Of a stretch of 64,000 nt of DNA, positions 1 to 9,743 are shown piece after piece. Numbering within the stretch: position 1 is the stretch's first letter; the number at the start of each line of letters is the position of its first letter. The stretch lies in NCBI RefSeq assembly GCF_002234615.1, contig NZ_NMQW01000037.1:1-64000 (forward strand). The letters run 5' to 3'. This stretch comes from Paenibacillus rigui (GTDB lineage Bacteria; Bacillota; Bacilli; Paenibacillales; NBRC-103111). The notes under the pieces were generated by a model. The model ran no database searches. It worked only from the letters and a program-made list of their open reading frames with translations, and was not told the origin of the DNA. The position numbers and the translations under genes are program-made.

Positions 1-1
1 T

Positions 2-154
2 GTGTATTGCCCGCTGCACGACTGGAAGATCGACCTGAACGACGGCCTCGTTCAAGCGCCCGACGAGGGCTGTGTACAGCATTTCGAGGTGGACACTGAT
101 GATCAAGGCAACGTGATTCTTTTAATAGAGAAACAATCTGACAAGGCCTCTTAA
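2..154 (+). CDS. nirD: Nitrite reductase small subunit (NirD/NasE), C-terminal part
   Basis: Only the last 50 codons are inside the window; the start lies to the left. The visible part begins [15 protein letters not shown], which matches the second half of a Rieske-type domain: the C-x-x-H pair that, with an upstream C-x-H, would hold a [2Fe-2S] cluster. In the assimilatory NAD(P)H nitrite reductase this small subunit works with NirB/NasD in the cytoplasm to reduce nitrite to ammonium. The position just before a nitrate transporter, nasB and nasC agrees. Reading frame 2 is the only frame giving this protein, ending at TAA 152-154. The large subunit NirB/NasD is presumably just outside the window. 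Confidence 0.85.
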   Translation: MYCPLHDWKIDLNDGLVQAPDEGCVQHFEVDTDDQGNVILLIEKQSDKAS

Positions 155-187
155 GACAGGCCTTGGAATAGAGATGAAATGAAATAA

Positions 188-254
188 GTACGCCAGCTCG
201 TACATGAAGCGGTTGTGCTAATCGTGAAAGCACTCCTTGATGAGTGCTTTTTTT
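188..254 (+). promoter_or_regulatory. Leader with possible attenuator upstream of the nitrate transporter
   Basis: Between nirD and the transporter there are two hairpins. The first pairs 188-192 with 199-203 (gtacg/cgtac) around the six-base loop ccagct. The second pairs 227-235 with 242-250 around the six-base loop cttgat and runs into a T-tract, so it looks like an intrinsic terminator. The segment gtgct (215-219) can also pair with agcac (229-233), the 5' arm of the terminator, which would be mutually exclusive with termination. This is an attenuator-like layout; which signal would switch it cannot be seen. Confidence 0.45.
227..254 (+). terminator. Rho-independent terminator after nirD
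   Basis: A nine-base-pair stem aaagcactc/gagtgcttt with a six-base loop is followed by a T-tract. It ends the nirD transcript or conditionally stops transcription before the nitrate transporter. Confidence 0.8.
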
Positions 255-330
255 CTTGCAAGAGCATCATTTTCTCATATAAAACGGCATGCAGGAAATG
301 GTAGCATTCTATTTTAAGGGGTGTACCACA

Positions 331-1524
331 GTGGGGCAACTTAGATCAGCCAATATTTTAGGACTATCGACGATGGCTATGACAGCATCGTTTGTCATAT
401 GGAACGTCTTTGCTCCAATCGCAGGCCAAATCCAGGAGCTCTTTCACCTGAGTTCCATTCAGAAAAGCGTACTGATCGCGACTCCGGTTTTATTAGGCTC
501 CATCCTGCGGATTCCTCTCGGAATTTATACGGACCGTTTTGGCGGGCGTCGGGTATTTGCGGGGACGATGCTCTTCCTGACTCTTCCACTGCTGATGGCC
601 GGATGGGCACAAACGTATGAAATGCTGCTGCTGTGTGCATTATTTATCGGAATGGCCGGGACGACCTTTGCCATTAACACAACCTATGTCTCCCGATGGT
701 TTGCTCCGGAAAGGCAAGGCTTTGTTCTCGGGTTAGCGGGTCTCGGCAATTTCGGCGGGGCGATTGCCAGCTATACGCTTCCTTCTCTTTTGAATCGGTA
801 TGGGCTATCCTGGGTGTTCTGGGGTTTGGCTATGATGATTTTCGTGATTACCCTCTTTTTCTGGGCGGGGACCCGGGATTTACCACCGCCGGCTAAGGTC
901 AAAACCTTTAAGCAATCCATGGAGGTGCTGAAAGAGGACTCGACGTGGTACTTGTCCATGTTCTATTTCTTGACCTTTGGCAGCTTCGTTGCTTTCGGAG
1001 CTTATTTGCCGACATTGTTCAAGGATCTTTTCAACATGTCGACGACGGACGCAGGGATGAAAACGGCCGGTTTTATTGTTATTGCCACGCTGATTCGTCC
1101 GCTTGGAGGGTGGGTAGCCGACCGGATCGGTTCCCGTAAAGTGTTGGCCGTCGTGTTCAGCGGGATCGTTGTATCGGCGCTTCTGATGGTTGCATCCTTG
1201 CACCATTTTGCCGGGTTTAGTGCCGGTTATCTTCTCGCAGCTTGCTTGCTTGGAGTAGGGAACGGGGCTGTATTTAAAATGGTTCCGGAGGTATCCACAG
1301 GTAATACCGGAGCGGTAACCGGAATTGTCGGCGCTGCCGGAGGTGTAGGCGGATTTTTTCCTCCGATCCTCTTGGGCGTCATTAAAGAAATAACGGGGAG
1401 CTATACCTTAGGCTTTATTATCCTTATGCTGTTTGCTTGCGTGTGTCTCTGGATGAACATTGCTACGGGACGAAACCAGGCAGCCCGGCAAAAAATATCG
1501 GCTTCACTGGTTAAAGAAAGATAA
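331..1524 (+). CDS. nasA: NarK/NasA-type nitrate/nitrite MFS transporter
   Basis: A 397-residue major facilitator protein with about twelve hydrophobic segments. Glycine-rich stretches typical of the nitrate/nitrite porter family are present: GLAGLGNFGGAIASYTLP in the N-terminal half and GAAGGVGGFFPP in the C-terminal half. The MFS loop motif (DRFGGRR) follows the second segment. It should import nitrate, or exchange nitrate and nitrite, across the cytoplasmic membrane. The GTG at 331 is chosen because aaggggtg lies about nine bases upstream; an ATG at 289 in the same frame has no ribosome binding site. It is followed 29 bases later by nasB and probably shares a transcript with nasBC, feeding the reductase. 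Confidence 0.88.
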   Translation: MGQLRSANILGLSTMAMTASFVIWNVFAPIAGQIQELFHLSSIQKSVLIATPVLLGSILRIPLGIYTDRFGGRRVFAGTMLFLTLPLLMAGWAQTYEMLLLCALFIGMAGTTFAINTTYVSRWFAPERQGFVLGLAGLGNFGGAIASYTLPSLLNRYGLSWVFWGLAMMIFVITLFFWAGTRDLPPPAKVKTFKQSMEVLKEDSTWYLSMFYFLTFGSFVAFGAYLPTLFKDLFNMSTTDAGMKTAGFIVIATLIRPLGGWVADRIGSRKVLAVVFSGIVVSALLMVASLHHFAGFSAGYLLAACLLGVGNGAVFKMVPEVSTGNTGAVTGIVGAAGGVGGFFPPILLGVIKEITGSYTLGFIILMLFACVCLWMNIATGRNQAARQKISASLVKER

Positions 1525-1553
1525 AGCGAATATCGGGAGTGGGGAGAAACCGC

Positions 1554-3908
1554 ATGAATAAAGAAAAGCTTGTCTTGATTGGTAACGGGATGGCCGGCGT
1601 ACGCTGTATTGAGGAGATTTTGAAGCTGGCCCCTGACCGTTTCGAGATCACCATATTCGGCAAAGAACCGCATCCGAACTATAATCGTATTCTGTTATCC
1701 AAGGTACTGCAGGGAGATACGACGGTAAGCGATATTACCATCAATGATTGGGATTGGTATACATCGCATCACATTACGCTGTATGCAGGGGATCCGGTTG
1801 TCCGCGTCGATACGGCGAAGCGCAAGGTCATCAGCGAGCAGGGCCGTACAATCGACTACGACCATCTCATTTTTGCAACGGGCTCGTTGCCGTTCATGCT
1901 TCCGCTGCCTGGCTCTGATAAGAAGGGTGTCACGGCCTTTCGCGATATTCATGACTGTAATTTCATGGTGGAGGCATCCAAATCCTATAAGAAAGCGGTT
2001 GTGATCGGTGGAGGGCTCCTCGGTTTGGAAGCTGCCCGCGGATTATTGAACTTGGGGATGGACGTCCATGTGGTGCATATTTACAACCACTTGATGGAAC
2101 GGCAGCTGGACCCTACGGCCGCGCTGATGCTGCAAAAGGATTTGGAAAAGCAGGGCATGCGATTCCTTTTGCAAAAGCAAACAGAAAAAATATACGGAAA
2201 AAAGCGGGTCGAAGGACTTCTTTTCAAGGATGGAACCAAAGTAAGTGCCGACCTCGTCGTGATTGCTGTAGGGGTACGTCCCAATGTGAAGCTTGCAGCC
2301 GACAGCGGCTTGGAGATCAATAGAGCCATTGTCGTCAATGATTATATGGAAACGGATATACCGAATGTGTATGCAGTAGGCGAATGCGCGGAGCATCGTG
2401 GTATGGTATATGGGCTTGTAGCGCCTTTATATGAGCAGGGAAAGGTGCTGGCCCAAAGGCTGTGTGGTATGGAGACCGAAAGCTATGAAGGGTCGATCTT
2501 GTATTCCCAATTAAAAGTATCGGGAATAGAGGTCTTCTCTGCAGGGGAGATCCGGGATTCGGAAATTTCGACATCCTTAAAAATATACGATGGGATTCGT
2601 CATTTTTACAAAAAAATAAGTGTGAGGGACAATAAAATTGTTGGCGCACTGTTGTACGGGAACAGCAGTGAGGGGCACAAGCTGCTCGGCTACATTAAAC
2701 AGCAAGCGGATGTATCCGTACTGGAGGAAGCGGCCTCAAATCCGTCAGCGCCCGATGCCGAGTCACTGGCTATGAACGCAACGATCTGCTCCTGTAACGG
2801 AGTATCCAAAGGAGCTATATTGGCTGCTGTTCAGGAGAACGGCTGTGAGACGGTGGAGGAGGTCCGTGCGTGCACAAGAGCTTCGAGCACCTGCGGGGGC
2901 TGCAAGCCATTGGTTTCGGCCGTACTGCAGCTTGCACGGAAGAACAAGAATGCTCCCTTGCCGCCCAAAGAAACGATTTGCAGCTGTACGGTTTACAGCC
3001 ACGAGGAGCTTCGCGACATGGTGCGTGGCTCAGATGTCCGTACGGTTCATGAAGCGATGAAGGCTTTCCATTGGAAGCATGAGCAGGGTTGTGCCAAATG
3101 CCGTCCGGCGCTCCAGTATTATATCGGTCAATCGTTAACCGGGGGAGCCGCAGCGGATATAGGTCCGCAAGGCATGCCGGCCTTGAGCCGGCTGGATAAT
3201 GGGACCTATGCTATGGGTCCCCGGATGCATGGAGGAGTGACAAGCGCGGCGCAGCTGAGGCAGCTCGCGGAGTTGATTGATAAATATCGGATCCCGTCTA
3301 TAAAGTTTGACGGAGCGCATATAGACTTGCTGGGAATACAACCGCAAGATGTTGCCACGATCAGTGCCGAGCTTGGATTACGTATGGAACCAGAGTCGCT
3401 GTACGGTCAACCGGTTCAATCCGTCATCACGTGCAAAGGGCTGGAGTATGCCCGAGGCGCACTGAAAGATTCGGTTCAAATGGGAACCTTGCTGGAGCGA
3501 AGGCTGGAATCTCTTCAGTTGCCTTATGAAGTAAGTATTGGTGTTTCTGCAAGTCCGCAGCACGATGCCGGCACGCTAACCCGAGATATCGGACTCGTCG
3601 GCGCGCCAGGCGGCTGGGAGATCTATGTAGGCGGCTCTTCAAGAACGAAGGTTCGCCATGGAGAGCTGCTGTGTATGGAGCCGTCGGAGAGTAAGGTGCT
3701 GGAACTCGTAGAAGCGTTTCTTCAATGGTATCGTGAAGAAGCAAGATTCGGTGAATCTATTGGAAGCTGGGTGGAAAGGGAAGGACTGGTTCAGCTGCGG
3801 GAAGGCTTGTTCAATCCGCCCATTCGGGAAAGCTTGATTGACAGGATGAATCAGGAACGGTATGGTGCCGAACATATTCCGCAGCCGTCGGCTGCCTTAA
3901 CAAAGTGA
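1554..3908 (+). CDS. nasB: Assimilatory nitrate reductase electron-transfer subunit NasB
   Basis: 784 residues. An N-terminal FAD/NAD(P)H disulfide-oxidoreductase fold (nucleotide motifs GNGMAGVRC near residue 10 and GGGLLGLEAARG near 155) is followed by two BFD-like [2Fe-2S] domains with C-x-C...C-x-x-C near residues 412-450 and 476-516. The C-terminal half resembles NirB nitrite reductase. However, of the four cysteines that hold the siroheme/[4Fe-4S] centre only the first remains: the ITC...CR-type motif reads ITCKGLEYARG, and the SGCPRNC-type motif reads SASPQHD. The domain therefore cannot be a normal nitrite reductase. This combination is what Bacillus NasB has, and nasC follows directly. 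The ATG at 1554 has ggggag upstream; an in-frame GTG at 1539 is less well placed. It carries electrons from NAD(P)H to NasC in the cytoplasm. Confidence 0.88.
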   Translation: MNKEKLVLIGNGMAGVRCIEEILKLAPDRFEITIFGKEPHPNYNRILLSKVLQGDTTVSDITINDWDWYTSHHITLYAGDPVVRVDTAKRKVISEQGRTIDYDHLIFATGSLPFMLPLPGSDKKGVTAFRDIHDCNFMVEASKSYKKAVVIGGGLLGLEAARGLLNLGMDVHVVHIYNHLMERQLDPTAALMLQKDLEKQGMRFLLQKQTEKIYGKKRVEGLLFKDGTKVSADLVVIAVGVRPNVKLAADSGLEINRAIVVNDYMETDIPNVYAVGECAEHRGMVYGLVAPLYEQGKVLAQRLCGMETESYEGSILYSQLKVSGIEVFSAGEIRDSEISTSLKIYDGIRHFYKKISVRDNKIVGALLYGNSSEGHKLLGYIKQQADVSVLEEAASNPSAPDAESLAMNATICSCNGVSKGAILAAVQENGCETVEEVRACTRASSTCGGCKPLVSAVLQLARKNKNAPLPPKETICSCTVYSHEELRDMVRGSDVRTVHEAMKAFHWKHEQGCAKCRPALQYYIGQSLTGGAAADIGPQGMPALSRLDNGTYAMGPRMHGGVTSAAQLRQLAELIDKYRIPSIKFDGAHIDLLGIQPQDVATISAELGLRMEPESLYGQPVQSVITCKGLEYARGALKDSVQMGTLLERRLESLQLPYEVSIGVSASPQHDAGTLTRDIGLVGAPGGWEIYVGGSSRTKVRHGELLCMEPSESKVLELVEAFLQWYREEARFGESIGSWVEREGLVQLREGLFNPPIRESLIDRMNQERYGAEHIPQPSAALTK

Positions 3909-3918
3909 GGTGAGGGGA

Positions 3919-6057
3919 ATGGGTCAAATGATCGAGAACGCACAGGGGGAGACGGGTGTTTCCTTTACAGTGATGAATACGCAGTGCCCTTTTTGCAGTG
4001 TACAATGCAAAATGCAGATTACAGAGGAACGTGGAGCGAAAGATACCCGTTCCTCCTACACTGTCGCTCCACTGATGAATTTGGCTTCGGAAGGCCGCCT
4101 ATGTATTAAGGGGATGAATGCGTATCAGCATGTATTGACCAGTGAGCGAATTGTAAATCCACTCATGAAGAAAGACGGCCGTTTTGTCCCGATTTCATGG
4201 GAAGACGCTTACGACATCATTACAAACAAATTTCAAGAGCTTCAGCGCAGCTATGGCAAGCACTCGATCGGAGTTTACGGCGGCGGCTCCTTGACGAACG
4301 AAACCGCCTATTTGTTGGGCAAATTTGCACGCGTTGCCTTGCAAACGAAATACATCGATTACAACGGCCGGTTCTGTATGTCTGCGGCGGCGTCAGCCGG
4401 TGTCAAGGTTTTCGGGCTGGACCGAGGGTTGACGAATCAGCTGGCGGATATCGAGAAGGCGGAATGTATTATATTGGCCGGAACGAATATCGCCGAATGC
4501 CAGCCGACGTTAATGCCTTATTTTACAAGAGCTAAGGAAAAGGGTGCCGTACTCATTGCCATTGATCCGAGAGAAACGGGTACGACGCGTATCTCGAATT
4601 TTCATCTTCGGGTGAAGCCGGGTATGGATGCCACTTTGGCGAACGGGATGCTTAAGGTACTGCTGGAGGAAGGGCTTGTCGATCGGACTTTTGTTGAGCA
4701 GCGGACTTCAGGCTTCGAAGAGCTGCGAGCTCATCTGGACGCAATCCGTATGGAAGACATCGTCGAGTTAACCGGCGTGCCTGCCCAGCAAATCCGGGAT
4801 GCGGCTCTAGCCTACGGGAAAGCGTCAACCGGTATGGTGTTCACGGCAAGAGGCGTTGAACAGCAAACCGACGGGCACATGGCGGTTCGCAACTTTTTGA
4901 ACTTGGTTCTATTAACTGGAAAAATCGGCAAACCGGGCTGCGGCTACGGTGCGGTTACGGGTCAGGGGAATGGGCAAGGCGGCAGAGAACACGGACAAAA
5001 AGCCGATCAACTGCCAGGCTATCGTCTGATTGAGAATCCAGAGGATCGAACCTACGTTGCCGGTGTCTGGGGAATTGAACCGGATGAGCTGCCGGGCAAA
5101 GGCGTCTCAGCCTACGAGATGATGGAAAAGGTGGTTGAGCAGGAGATTCGCGCGCTGCTTGTCATGGGATCAAATCCGATTGTATCCAATCCCAATGCCA
5201 ATGTCGTCGAAGACGGATTGAAGAAGCTTGAGCTTCTGGTGGTGGTTGATTTCCTCATGTCGGAGACAGCGCAATTGGCGGACCTGGTTTTGCCTGCCTC
5301 CGCCTATTTGGAAAATACCGGGACATTGACCAATCTCGAAGGACGCGTCCTGCTGAGGGAGGCGGGAAGACCCGCTCCAGGCGAGTCCAGGCATGATTGG
5401 CGCATTTTGTGTGATTTGGCCGACCGGCTGGGGAGAGGAACATACTTTCAATTCACAGAGGCAGAAGAAATTTTCGATGAGCTCCGTCTGGCAAGCCGCG
5501 GAGGAGCAGCCGATTACTATGGCATTACGTATGAGAGACTGAGACGCGAGGAAGGCGTGTATTGGCCGTGTCCTGAGCTTGATCATCCGGGGGCGAAGCG
5601 TTTGTTCGAGACTTCATTCCCGCTGCCAGGCGGGAAAGCTTTATTGACAGCTGTTGAGAATCATTTACCGAAGGAGCAGGTGGATGCGCAATTTCCGCTG
5701 TACCTGACGACAGGACGTGTCGTGACTCATTATTTAACAGGGGTGCAGACACGGAGAAGCTACACGCTGTTGGCTCAAGACATCGAGTCGTTCATGGAGA
5801 TTCATCCGAAAACAGCGAGAGCCTATAACATAGAGGATGCCACCCTAGTCAAGCTGGAAACCAGACGCGGCGTTATCTATGTTCGAAGCCGGCTTCGTGA
5901 GGAGATTCGAGAGGATACCGTATTCGTGCCGATGCATTGGGGGGATACCCAAAACGTGAATAAAATTACGCATGACGCACTCGATCCGACCTGCCGAATG
6001 CCGGGCTTCAAGGTGTGTGCGGTTAATGTAAGCCCGTTGGTGTCCGAACCTAGCTAG
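3919..6057 (+). CDS. nasC: Assimilatory nitrate reductase catalytic subunit NasC
   Basis: 712 residues, close to the size of Bacillus NasC. It belongs to the bis-MGD molybdopterin oxidoreductases. An N-terminal [4Fe-4S] motif C-x2-C-x3-C is visible in [13 protein letters not shown], with the fourth cysteine in GRLCIKG. Cofactor-binding segments follow, including [13 protein letters not shown] and [11 protein letters not shown], and a C-terminal dinucleotide-binding domain from about residue 580. It reduces nitrate to nitrite in the cytoplasm using electrons from NasB. The ATG at 3919 is preferred over GTG 3910 because gaggtg sits at the right distance. It lies ten bases after nasB, so the two are surely cotranscribed. 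It needs molybdate, and modA-modB are present at 39-41 kb. Confidence 0.92.
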   Translation: MGQMIENAQGETGVSFTVMNTQCPFCSVQCKMQITEERGAKDTRSSYTVAPLMNLASEGRLCIKGMNAYQHVLTSERIVNPLMKKDGRFVPISWEDAYDIITNKFQELQRSYGKHSIGVYGGGSLTNETAYLLGKFARVALQTKYIDYNGRFCMSAAASAGVKVFGLDRGLTNQLADIEKAECIILAGTNIAECQPTLMPYFTRAKEKGAVLIAIDPRETGTTRISNFHLRVKPGMDATLANGMLKVLLEEGLVDRTFVEQRTSGFEELRAHLDAIRMEDIVELTGVPAQQIRDAALAYGKASTGMVFTARGVEQQTDGHMAVRNFLNLVLLTGKIGKPGCGYGAVTGQGNGQGGREHGQKADQLPGYRLIENPEDRTYVAGVWGIEPDELPGKGVSAYEMMEKVVEQEIRALLVMGSNPIVSNPNANVVEDGLKKLELLVVVDFLMSETAQLADLVLPASAYLENTGTLTNLEGRVLLREAGRPAPGESRHDWRILCDLADRLGRGTYFQFTEAEEIFDELRLASRGGAADYYGITYERLRREEGVYWPCPELDHPGAKRLFETSFPLPGGKALLTAVENHLPKEQVDAQFPLYLTTGRVVTHYLTGVQTRRSYTLLAQDIESFMEIHPKTARAYNIEDATLVKLETRRGVIYVRSRLREEIREDTVFVPMHWGDTQNVNKITHDALDPTCRMPGFKVCAVNVSPLVSEPS

Positions 6058-6064
6058 ATTCAAG

Positions 6065-6106
6065 AAACCGGCCCGTTTGGCAGTTTTCTGTCGGGACCGG
6101 TTTTTC
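6065..6106 (+). terminator. Terminator after nasC
   Basis: The stem aaaccggcccg pairs with cgggaccggttt with one bulged A, and a T-tract follows. It closes the nasA-nasB-nasC unit. Confidence 0.85.
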
Positions 6107-6155
6107 TTTTGGCTTGCCTTTCCATGAACCCACTGAAAGGATGCGTATTGTAACG

Positions 6156-8261
6156 ATGTTTACTCCCGTGGTAACAATGATGAATCGCCTGAAGTATCCT
6201 CACAAATTTCTTCTGATCGGCTTGCTCTGCCTTCTGGCGGTTGTACAGATCATGTATTTTCTCATAACCGAAATCAATAAAAATATCCAAATCGCGGACA
6301 AAGAGCGCTCGGGTCTTCAATATATCCAGCCATTAACCGAACTGCTTATCGGGCTGCAGCAGCATAGGGGAACGGCGAACCTGTATTTACAGGATGGTTC
6401 TCCGGGCTACAAAGATAAATTGAAGGCGTTGGAAGGCACGATAGCTGCGTCAATAAGTAAAGTGGATGCCGTTGACGAACGATACGGTCGGGAGCTGCAG
6501 ACGGTAGAACAGTGGCAGCAGCTGAAACGGAATTGGAAGACGCTGCTTGGCAGCATGAATCCGCAGCTTTCCCCGCAGGATAGCTTGAAGCTGCACACGG
6601 AACTGATTAATGGCATCTTATCCCTCATTATGCACGTAGGCGATACTTCGACGCTGATATTAGATCCGGAGCTTGACAGCTATTATTTGATGGATTCCAT
6701 CGTGAACAAGCTTCCGGCTTTGAGTGAAATGGTAGGATTATCTCGTGCGTTAGGATCCTTGGTGGCTTACCGCAGTAAAGCTACGGAGGATGAGAAAGAG
6801 CAGCTGATCGCCTTGTCAGTCCATATCGATGCGCTCTCGGATGATGCCACTCACGGCTTGCAGACCGTGGTTCAGAAAAATCCGGGGATTCAACCATGGC
6901 TAGAAAAGGACGGAAAGCAATTTAACGCATCCGTCAGCTCTTATAAAGATCTTATGCGCAAAGAGCTAATCAAGGCCGATAAAATACATACGAATTCCGA
7001 TACCTACTTTCAGCTTGCTACAAGCGTGATTGATGACAGTATGAAGCTCTATGCGGCGGAAGTTACTATGCTGGACCAACTGCTGCAAGACCGTAAAGCA
7101 GACTATGCTGATAAAAAAAGATCAACGTCAATTACCGTTACCGTGATCGGCTTACTGCTGCTGTATGTCTTTACCGGATTTTATTTATCCATTATGCGGA
7201 CCGTGCATGTGCTGGAAGACAGCTCCAGGCAGCTTGCAAACGGTGATTTATCCGTGAGGGTGCATTTGGAAACGAAGGATGAGCTCCAGCGGGTCGGGAT
7301 GTCCTTTAACGTTATTGCCGAATCGTTCCGACAAACGGTGATGACCAGCCAAAATCTCGCCCACCAGGTGGCCGTTTCCGCAGCCTCTCTAAAGCACGGA
7401 TTCGAGGAATCCGTCCATGTGACGAATGAAATTGTCATGATGAATAAGGAAATGGCTGTCGGAGCCCATAATCAAGCACAGGCATCGGAAGAAATGGCGA
7501 CCTCAATCGGTGATACAACGGTAGGTGTGCATAAGATCGCCGAATCCGCAGGTGTGATGTCGAATATTTCAATGGAGCTGCTCGAGCGATCGCGGCATGG
7601 GAACGATTCCATACTAAGCGCCATCAACCAGATGCGCACTTTGGGCGAATCGACTCACAAGGTGGAATACATGATCCAATTGCTGAGTGAGCGGATATCC
7701 CAGATCGGACAAATAGCTACTACGATCACTCAAATATCGAATCAAACAAACTTGCTTGCTTTAAATGCCAATATCGAAGCGGCGCGGGCGGGAGAGCATG
7801 GCAAAGGCTTTGTCATTGTCGCTGGAGAAATAAGAAAGCTGGCTGAACAGTCCAAGGAATCGTCCCATGATATCAGCTCACTAATAGAGGCTATTCAGCT
7901 TTCTACGGCGGATACCGTTCAAGCCATGAAGGATGGTTCACAAGAGGTAAGCAAGGGGATCAGGGAAATTCAAGGCACAGGTAAAATGTTTCAAGAAATG
8001 TTGTTATACGTCCAGGAGGTTGCTCGTCAAATCCAAGATATCACGCTGTCTTCCGAAACGATGGCAGCCAATGTGGAGCAAATCAATGCGTCGATTCAAG
8101 AGATGTCCAGTATCGCTCAAGACGCAGCATCCTCGGTTTCGCATGTTGAACAGGTATCCAATCAACAGTTTAGGTCGTTCGAAGCACTGCAAAGCGCTTC
8201 CTCTGCATTAAATGATAAGGCCATTGAAATGCAAGAGACTATTCGTCATTTCAACGTATAG
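6156..8261 (+). CDS. Methyl-accepting chemotaxis protein with NIT-like sensor region
   Basis: About 701 residues. One membrane segment near residues 16-36, a roughly 280-residue extracellular sensor, a second membrane segment ([18 protein letters not shown]), a HAMP domain, and a long coiled signalling domain with the highly conserved hairpin tip ([20 protein letters not shown]). The sensor contains [12 protein letters not shown] and [12 protein letters not shown], patterns seen in helical NIT-type or related sensor domains of chemoreceptors. It would signal to CheA/CheW. The start is uncertain: ATG 6156 is used, ATG 6141 is possible, and a TTG at 6114 lies in the preceding terminator. The position after the nas genes suggests, but does not prove, a nitrogen-oxide ligand. 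Confidence 0.85.
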   Translation: MFTPVVTMMNRLKYPHKFLLIGLLCLLAVVQIMYFLITEINKNIQIADKERSGLQYIQPLTELLIGLQQHRGTANLYLQDGSPGYKDKLKALEGTIAASISKVDAVDERYGRELQTVEQWQQLKRNWKTLLGSMNPQLSPQDSLKLHTELINGILSLIMHVGDTSTLILDPELDSYYLMDSIVNKLPALSEMVGLSRALGSLVAYRSKATEDEKEQLIALSVHIDALSDDATHGLQTVVQKNPGIQPWLEKDGKQFNASVSSYKDLMRKELIKADKIHTNSDTYFQLATSVIDDSMKLYAAEVTMLDQLLQDRKADYADKKRSTSITVTVIGLLLLYVFTGFYLSIMRTVHVLEDSSRQLANGDLSVRVHLETKDELQRVGMSFNVIAESFRQTVMTSQNLAHQVAVSAASLKHGFEESVHVTNEIVMMNKEMAVGAHNQAQASEEMATSIGDTTVGVHKIAESAGVMSNISMELLERSRHGNDSILSAINQMRTLGESTHKVEYMIQLLSERISQIGQIATTITQISNQTNLLALNANIEAARAGEHGKGFVIVAGEIRKLAEQSKESSHDISSLIEAIQLSTADTVQAMKDGSQEVSKGIREIQGTGKMFQEMLLYVQEVARQIQDITLSSETMAANVEQINASIQEMSSIAQDAASSVSHVEQVSNQQFRSFEALQSASSALNDKAIEMQETIRHFNV

Positions 8262-8476
8262 GCGATAGACAATCTCAAGAGGGCTGGAAAAACGTACTTA
8301 AACGAAAAAGGGGGAGCCGCTAAAGGAATGGGCAGCGGCAGTCGGAAAGTCAACCGCGCGCTTGCCCGCCCGAATGGTGCTCATATCCTCTTTGGAGCAC
8401 GCTATAAGACGGCTTAAAACGATTGTGAAAGCTTCCTCCCAATAAAAATACAGCCGGTAATAACGGCTTGTGACGG

Positions 8477-8503
8477 AAAGCCGCGACCTTGCGGCTTTTT
8501 TGC
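8477..8503 (+). terminator. Terminator in the MCP-ger intergenic region
   Basis: The stem aaagccgc/gcggcttt with loop gacctt is followed by a T-tract. It ends either the chemoreceptor transcript or a separate untranslated RNA from 8262-8503. Confidence 0.8.
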
Positions 8504-8558
8504 TGCTTTTTTTGCTGCTATCTCCAGCCGGATGAACCTGCTTATCTATTCTTATTAA

Positions 8559-8588
8559 GAATAATATTCCACTAAATGCAACAAACTA
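8559..8588 (+). promoter_or_regulatory. Sigma-G-like promoter for germination operon 1
   Basis: GAATA (8559-8563) is separated by 18 bases from CAAACTA (8582-8588). This fits the forespore sigma-G pattern (GHATR, 17-18 bases, CATNHTA) with one mismatch. Germinant-receptor operons are known to be sigma-G dependent. A perfect palindrome ATTCTTATTAAGAAT (8548-8562) overlaps the -35 element. Confidence 0.5.
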
Positions 8589-8657
8589 CAATAGGTCAAC
8601 CATGGATTGGCATAACCTTTTCCTGATCCATTCCCGGGCAAAGAGATGGGGGAGTTC

Positions 8658-9743
8658 ATGAACCAGCATACAATCACCTTTTTCCAAGCCGTTATGATTC
8701 TCATGCTTGCTATCGGACTTATGGATCATGTCATTATCATCCCCGTCTTGATGGATGCCGCTAAAAGAGATGCCTGGATCTCGGTGCTGCTGGCCGGAGC
8801 CTTTGGTTGTGTATGGGTGACACTGCTATATACCGCCATGAACAAGACGCGAACGCTTCATATATTCCAATGGATGAAACAAGCTTATCCTCCCTTGATT
8901 GGCAATGTGCTCTCCTGGATTGCTTGTCTTTATATGGTGGTGCTGTGCGGAATTACGTTGAGGGATACGTCGACATGGATTCACCTTACCTTTCTCCCTA
9001 AGGTGCCGATTATCATTCTGTCGTCTGTTTTTGGCTTGCTCTGCTTAATGAATGCGTATTGCGGAATCCGTTCTATTGCCAATACATCTGCGCTGCTGCT
9101 GCCATTCGTCGTTATATACGGGTTCTTTGTCATGTCCGCCAACCTTCCAAATAAGAAATACGCATTGCTTAAGCCGTATTTGGAAATGGGCATGCATCCG
9201 GTATGGAGCGGCATGATCTATGCTGGAGCCGGTCTGGTCGAAATCATCATGCTGTTGCTGTTGCAGCAGCACATCCGAACCCGCTATTCATTATTGAGTG
9301 TTTTAGTTTTAACGCTCATTTTGGTCGGTTTAACGGTAGGTCCGGTGATGGGAGGCATCGCAGAGTTCGGTCCGGAGCAATTGTCCAAGCTGAGATATCC
9401 CGCTTACGAAGAGTGGAGACTGGTCACGATTGGACGGTACATTGAGCATCTAGATTTTTTAAGTATCTATCAATGGTTTTCAGGCGCCTTCGTTCGGATT
9501 TCGTTAACGATGTTTCTGGTATCGGACTTGCTGGCGATCAAGAAAAAGGGGTACAGATGGGCTGTACTTTGTTTTGTCTTATTTGCGGCAGTCATTTTCT
9601 CGGTATATCCGATCAGCGACAATTATTTCCTGGATTCCTTGCGCGACTATGTGCTGCCGATGTTGTTCCTGGGCGTCGGGGGCTATAGTCTGATCTTGAT
9701 TGTTCTGATACATGCCAAGAAAAGGAGTGGGGCACAATCATGA
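8658..9743 (+). CDS. Spore germination permease, GerAB/GerKB family (receptor B subunit)
   Basis: 361 residues with about ten hydrophobic segments and the N-terminal pattern QHTITFFQAVMILM of the GerB branch of amino-acid/polyamine permeases. In germinant receptors the B subunit sits in the spore inner membrane and binds the germinant. The ATG at 8658 is chosen because gggggag (8648-8654) precedes it; the ATG at 8646 has no site of its own. The stop overlaps the next start (ATGA at 9740-9743), so it is translationally coupled to the A subunit. Order B-A-C is less usual than A-B-C or A-C-B. The germinant cannot be predicted. Confidence 0.88.
   Translation: MNQHTITFFQAVMILMLAIGLMDHVIIIPVLMDAAKRDAWISVLLAGAFGCVWVTLLYTAMNKTRTLHIFQWMKQAYPPLIGNVLSWIACLYMVVLCGITLRDTSTWIHLTFLPKVPIIILSSVFGLLCLMNAYCGIRSIANTSALLLPFVVIYGFFVMSANLPNKKYALLKPYLEMGMHPVWSGMIYAGAGLVEIIMLLLLQQHIRTRYSLLSVLVLTLILVGLTVGPVMGGIAEFGPEQLSKLRYPAYEEWRLVTIGRYIEHLDFLSIYQWFSGAFVRISLTMFLVSDLLAIKKKGYRWAVLCFVLFAAVIFSVYPISDNYFLDSLRDYVLPMLFLGVGGYSLILIVLIHAKKRSGAQS

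Larger units (their letters stand above)
8262..8657 (+). other. Gene-free stretch with several hairpins
   Basis: There is no plausible coding region. Hairpins seen by eye: gccgct/agcggc (about 8315-8339), gtgctc/gagcac (about 8377-8400), and a possible long-range pairing of ggggag near 8311 with ctccc near 8436. The stretch ends in a clear terminator at 8477-8503. The compact GC-rich block 8290-8440 contrasts with the AT-rich 8520-8600 promoter region. It matches no riboswitch consensus that I can recall. Confidence 0.4.

Noticed and set aside
188-254. Canonical ANTAR dual-hexaloop RNA before the nitrate transporter
   Set aside because: Both loops have six bases with G at position 4, but position 1 is C instead of the conserved A and the second hairpin is the terminator itself; kept only as an attenuator-like leader.
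1554-3908. Call as NADPH nitrite reductase large subunit NirB
   Set aside because: Three of the four siroheme/[4Fe-4S] cysteines are missing, and nasC follows directly, so the electron-transfer subunit NasB fits better.
8262-8503. Cobalamin, c-di-GMP, ydaO or molybdenum-cofactor riboswitch
   Set aside because: None of the conserved core sequences of these classes could be found; left as an unexplained structured stretch.
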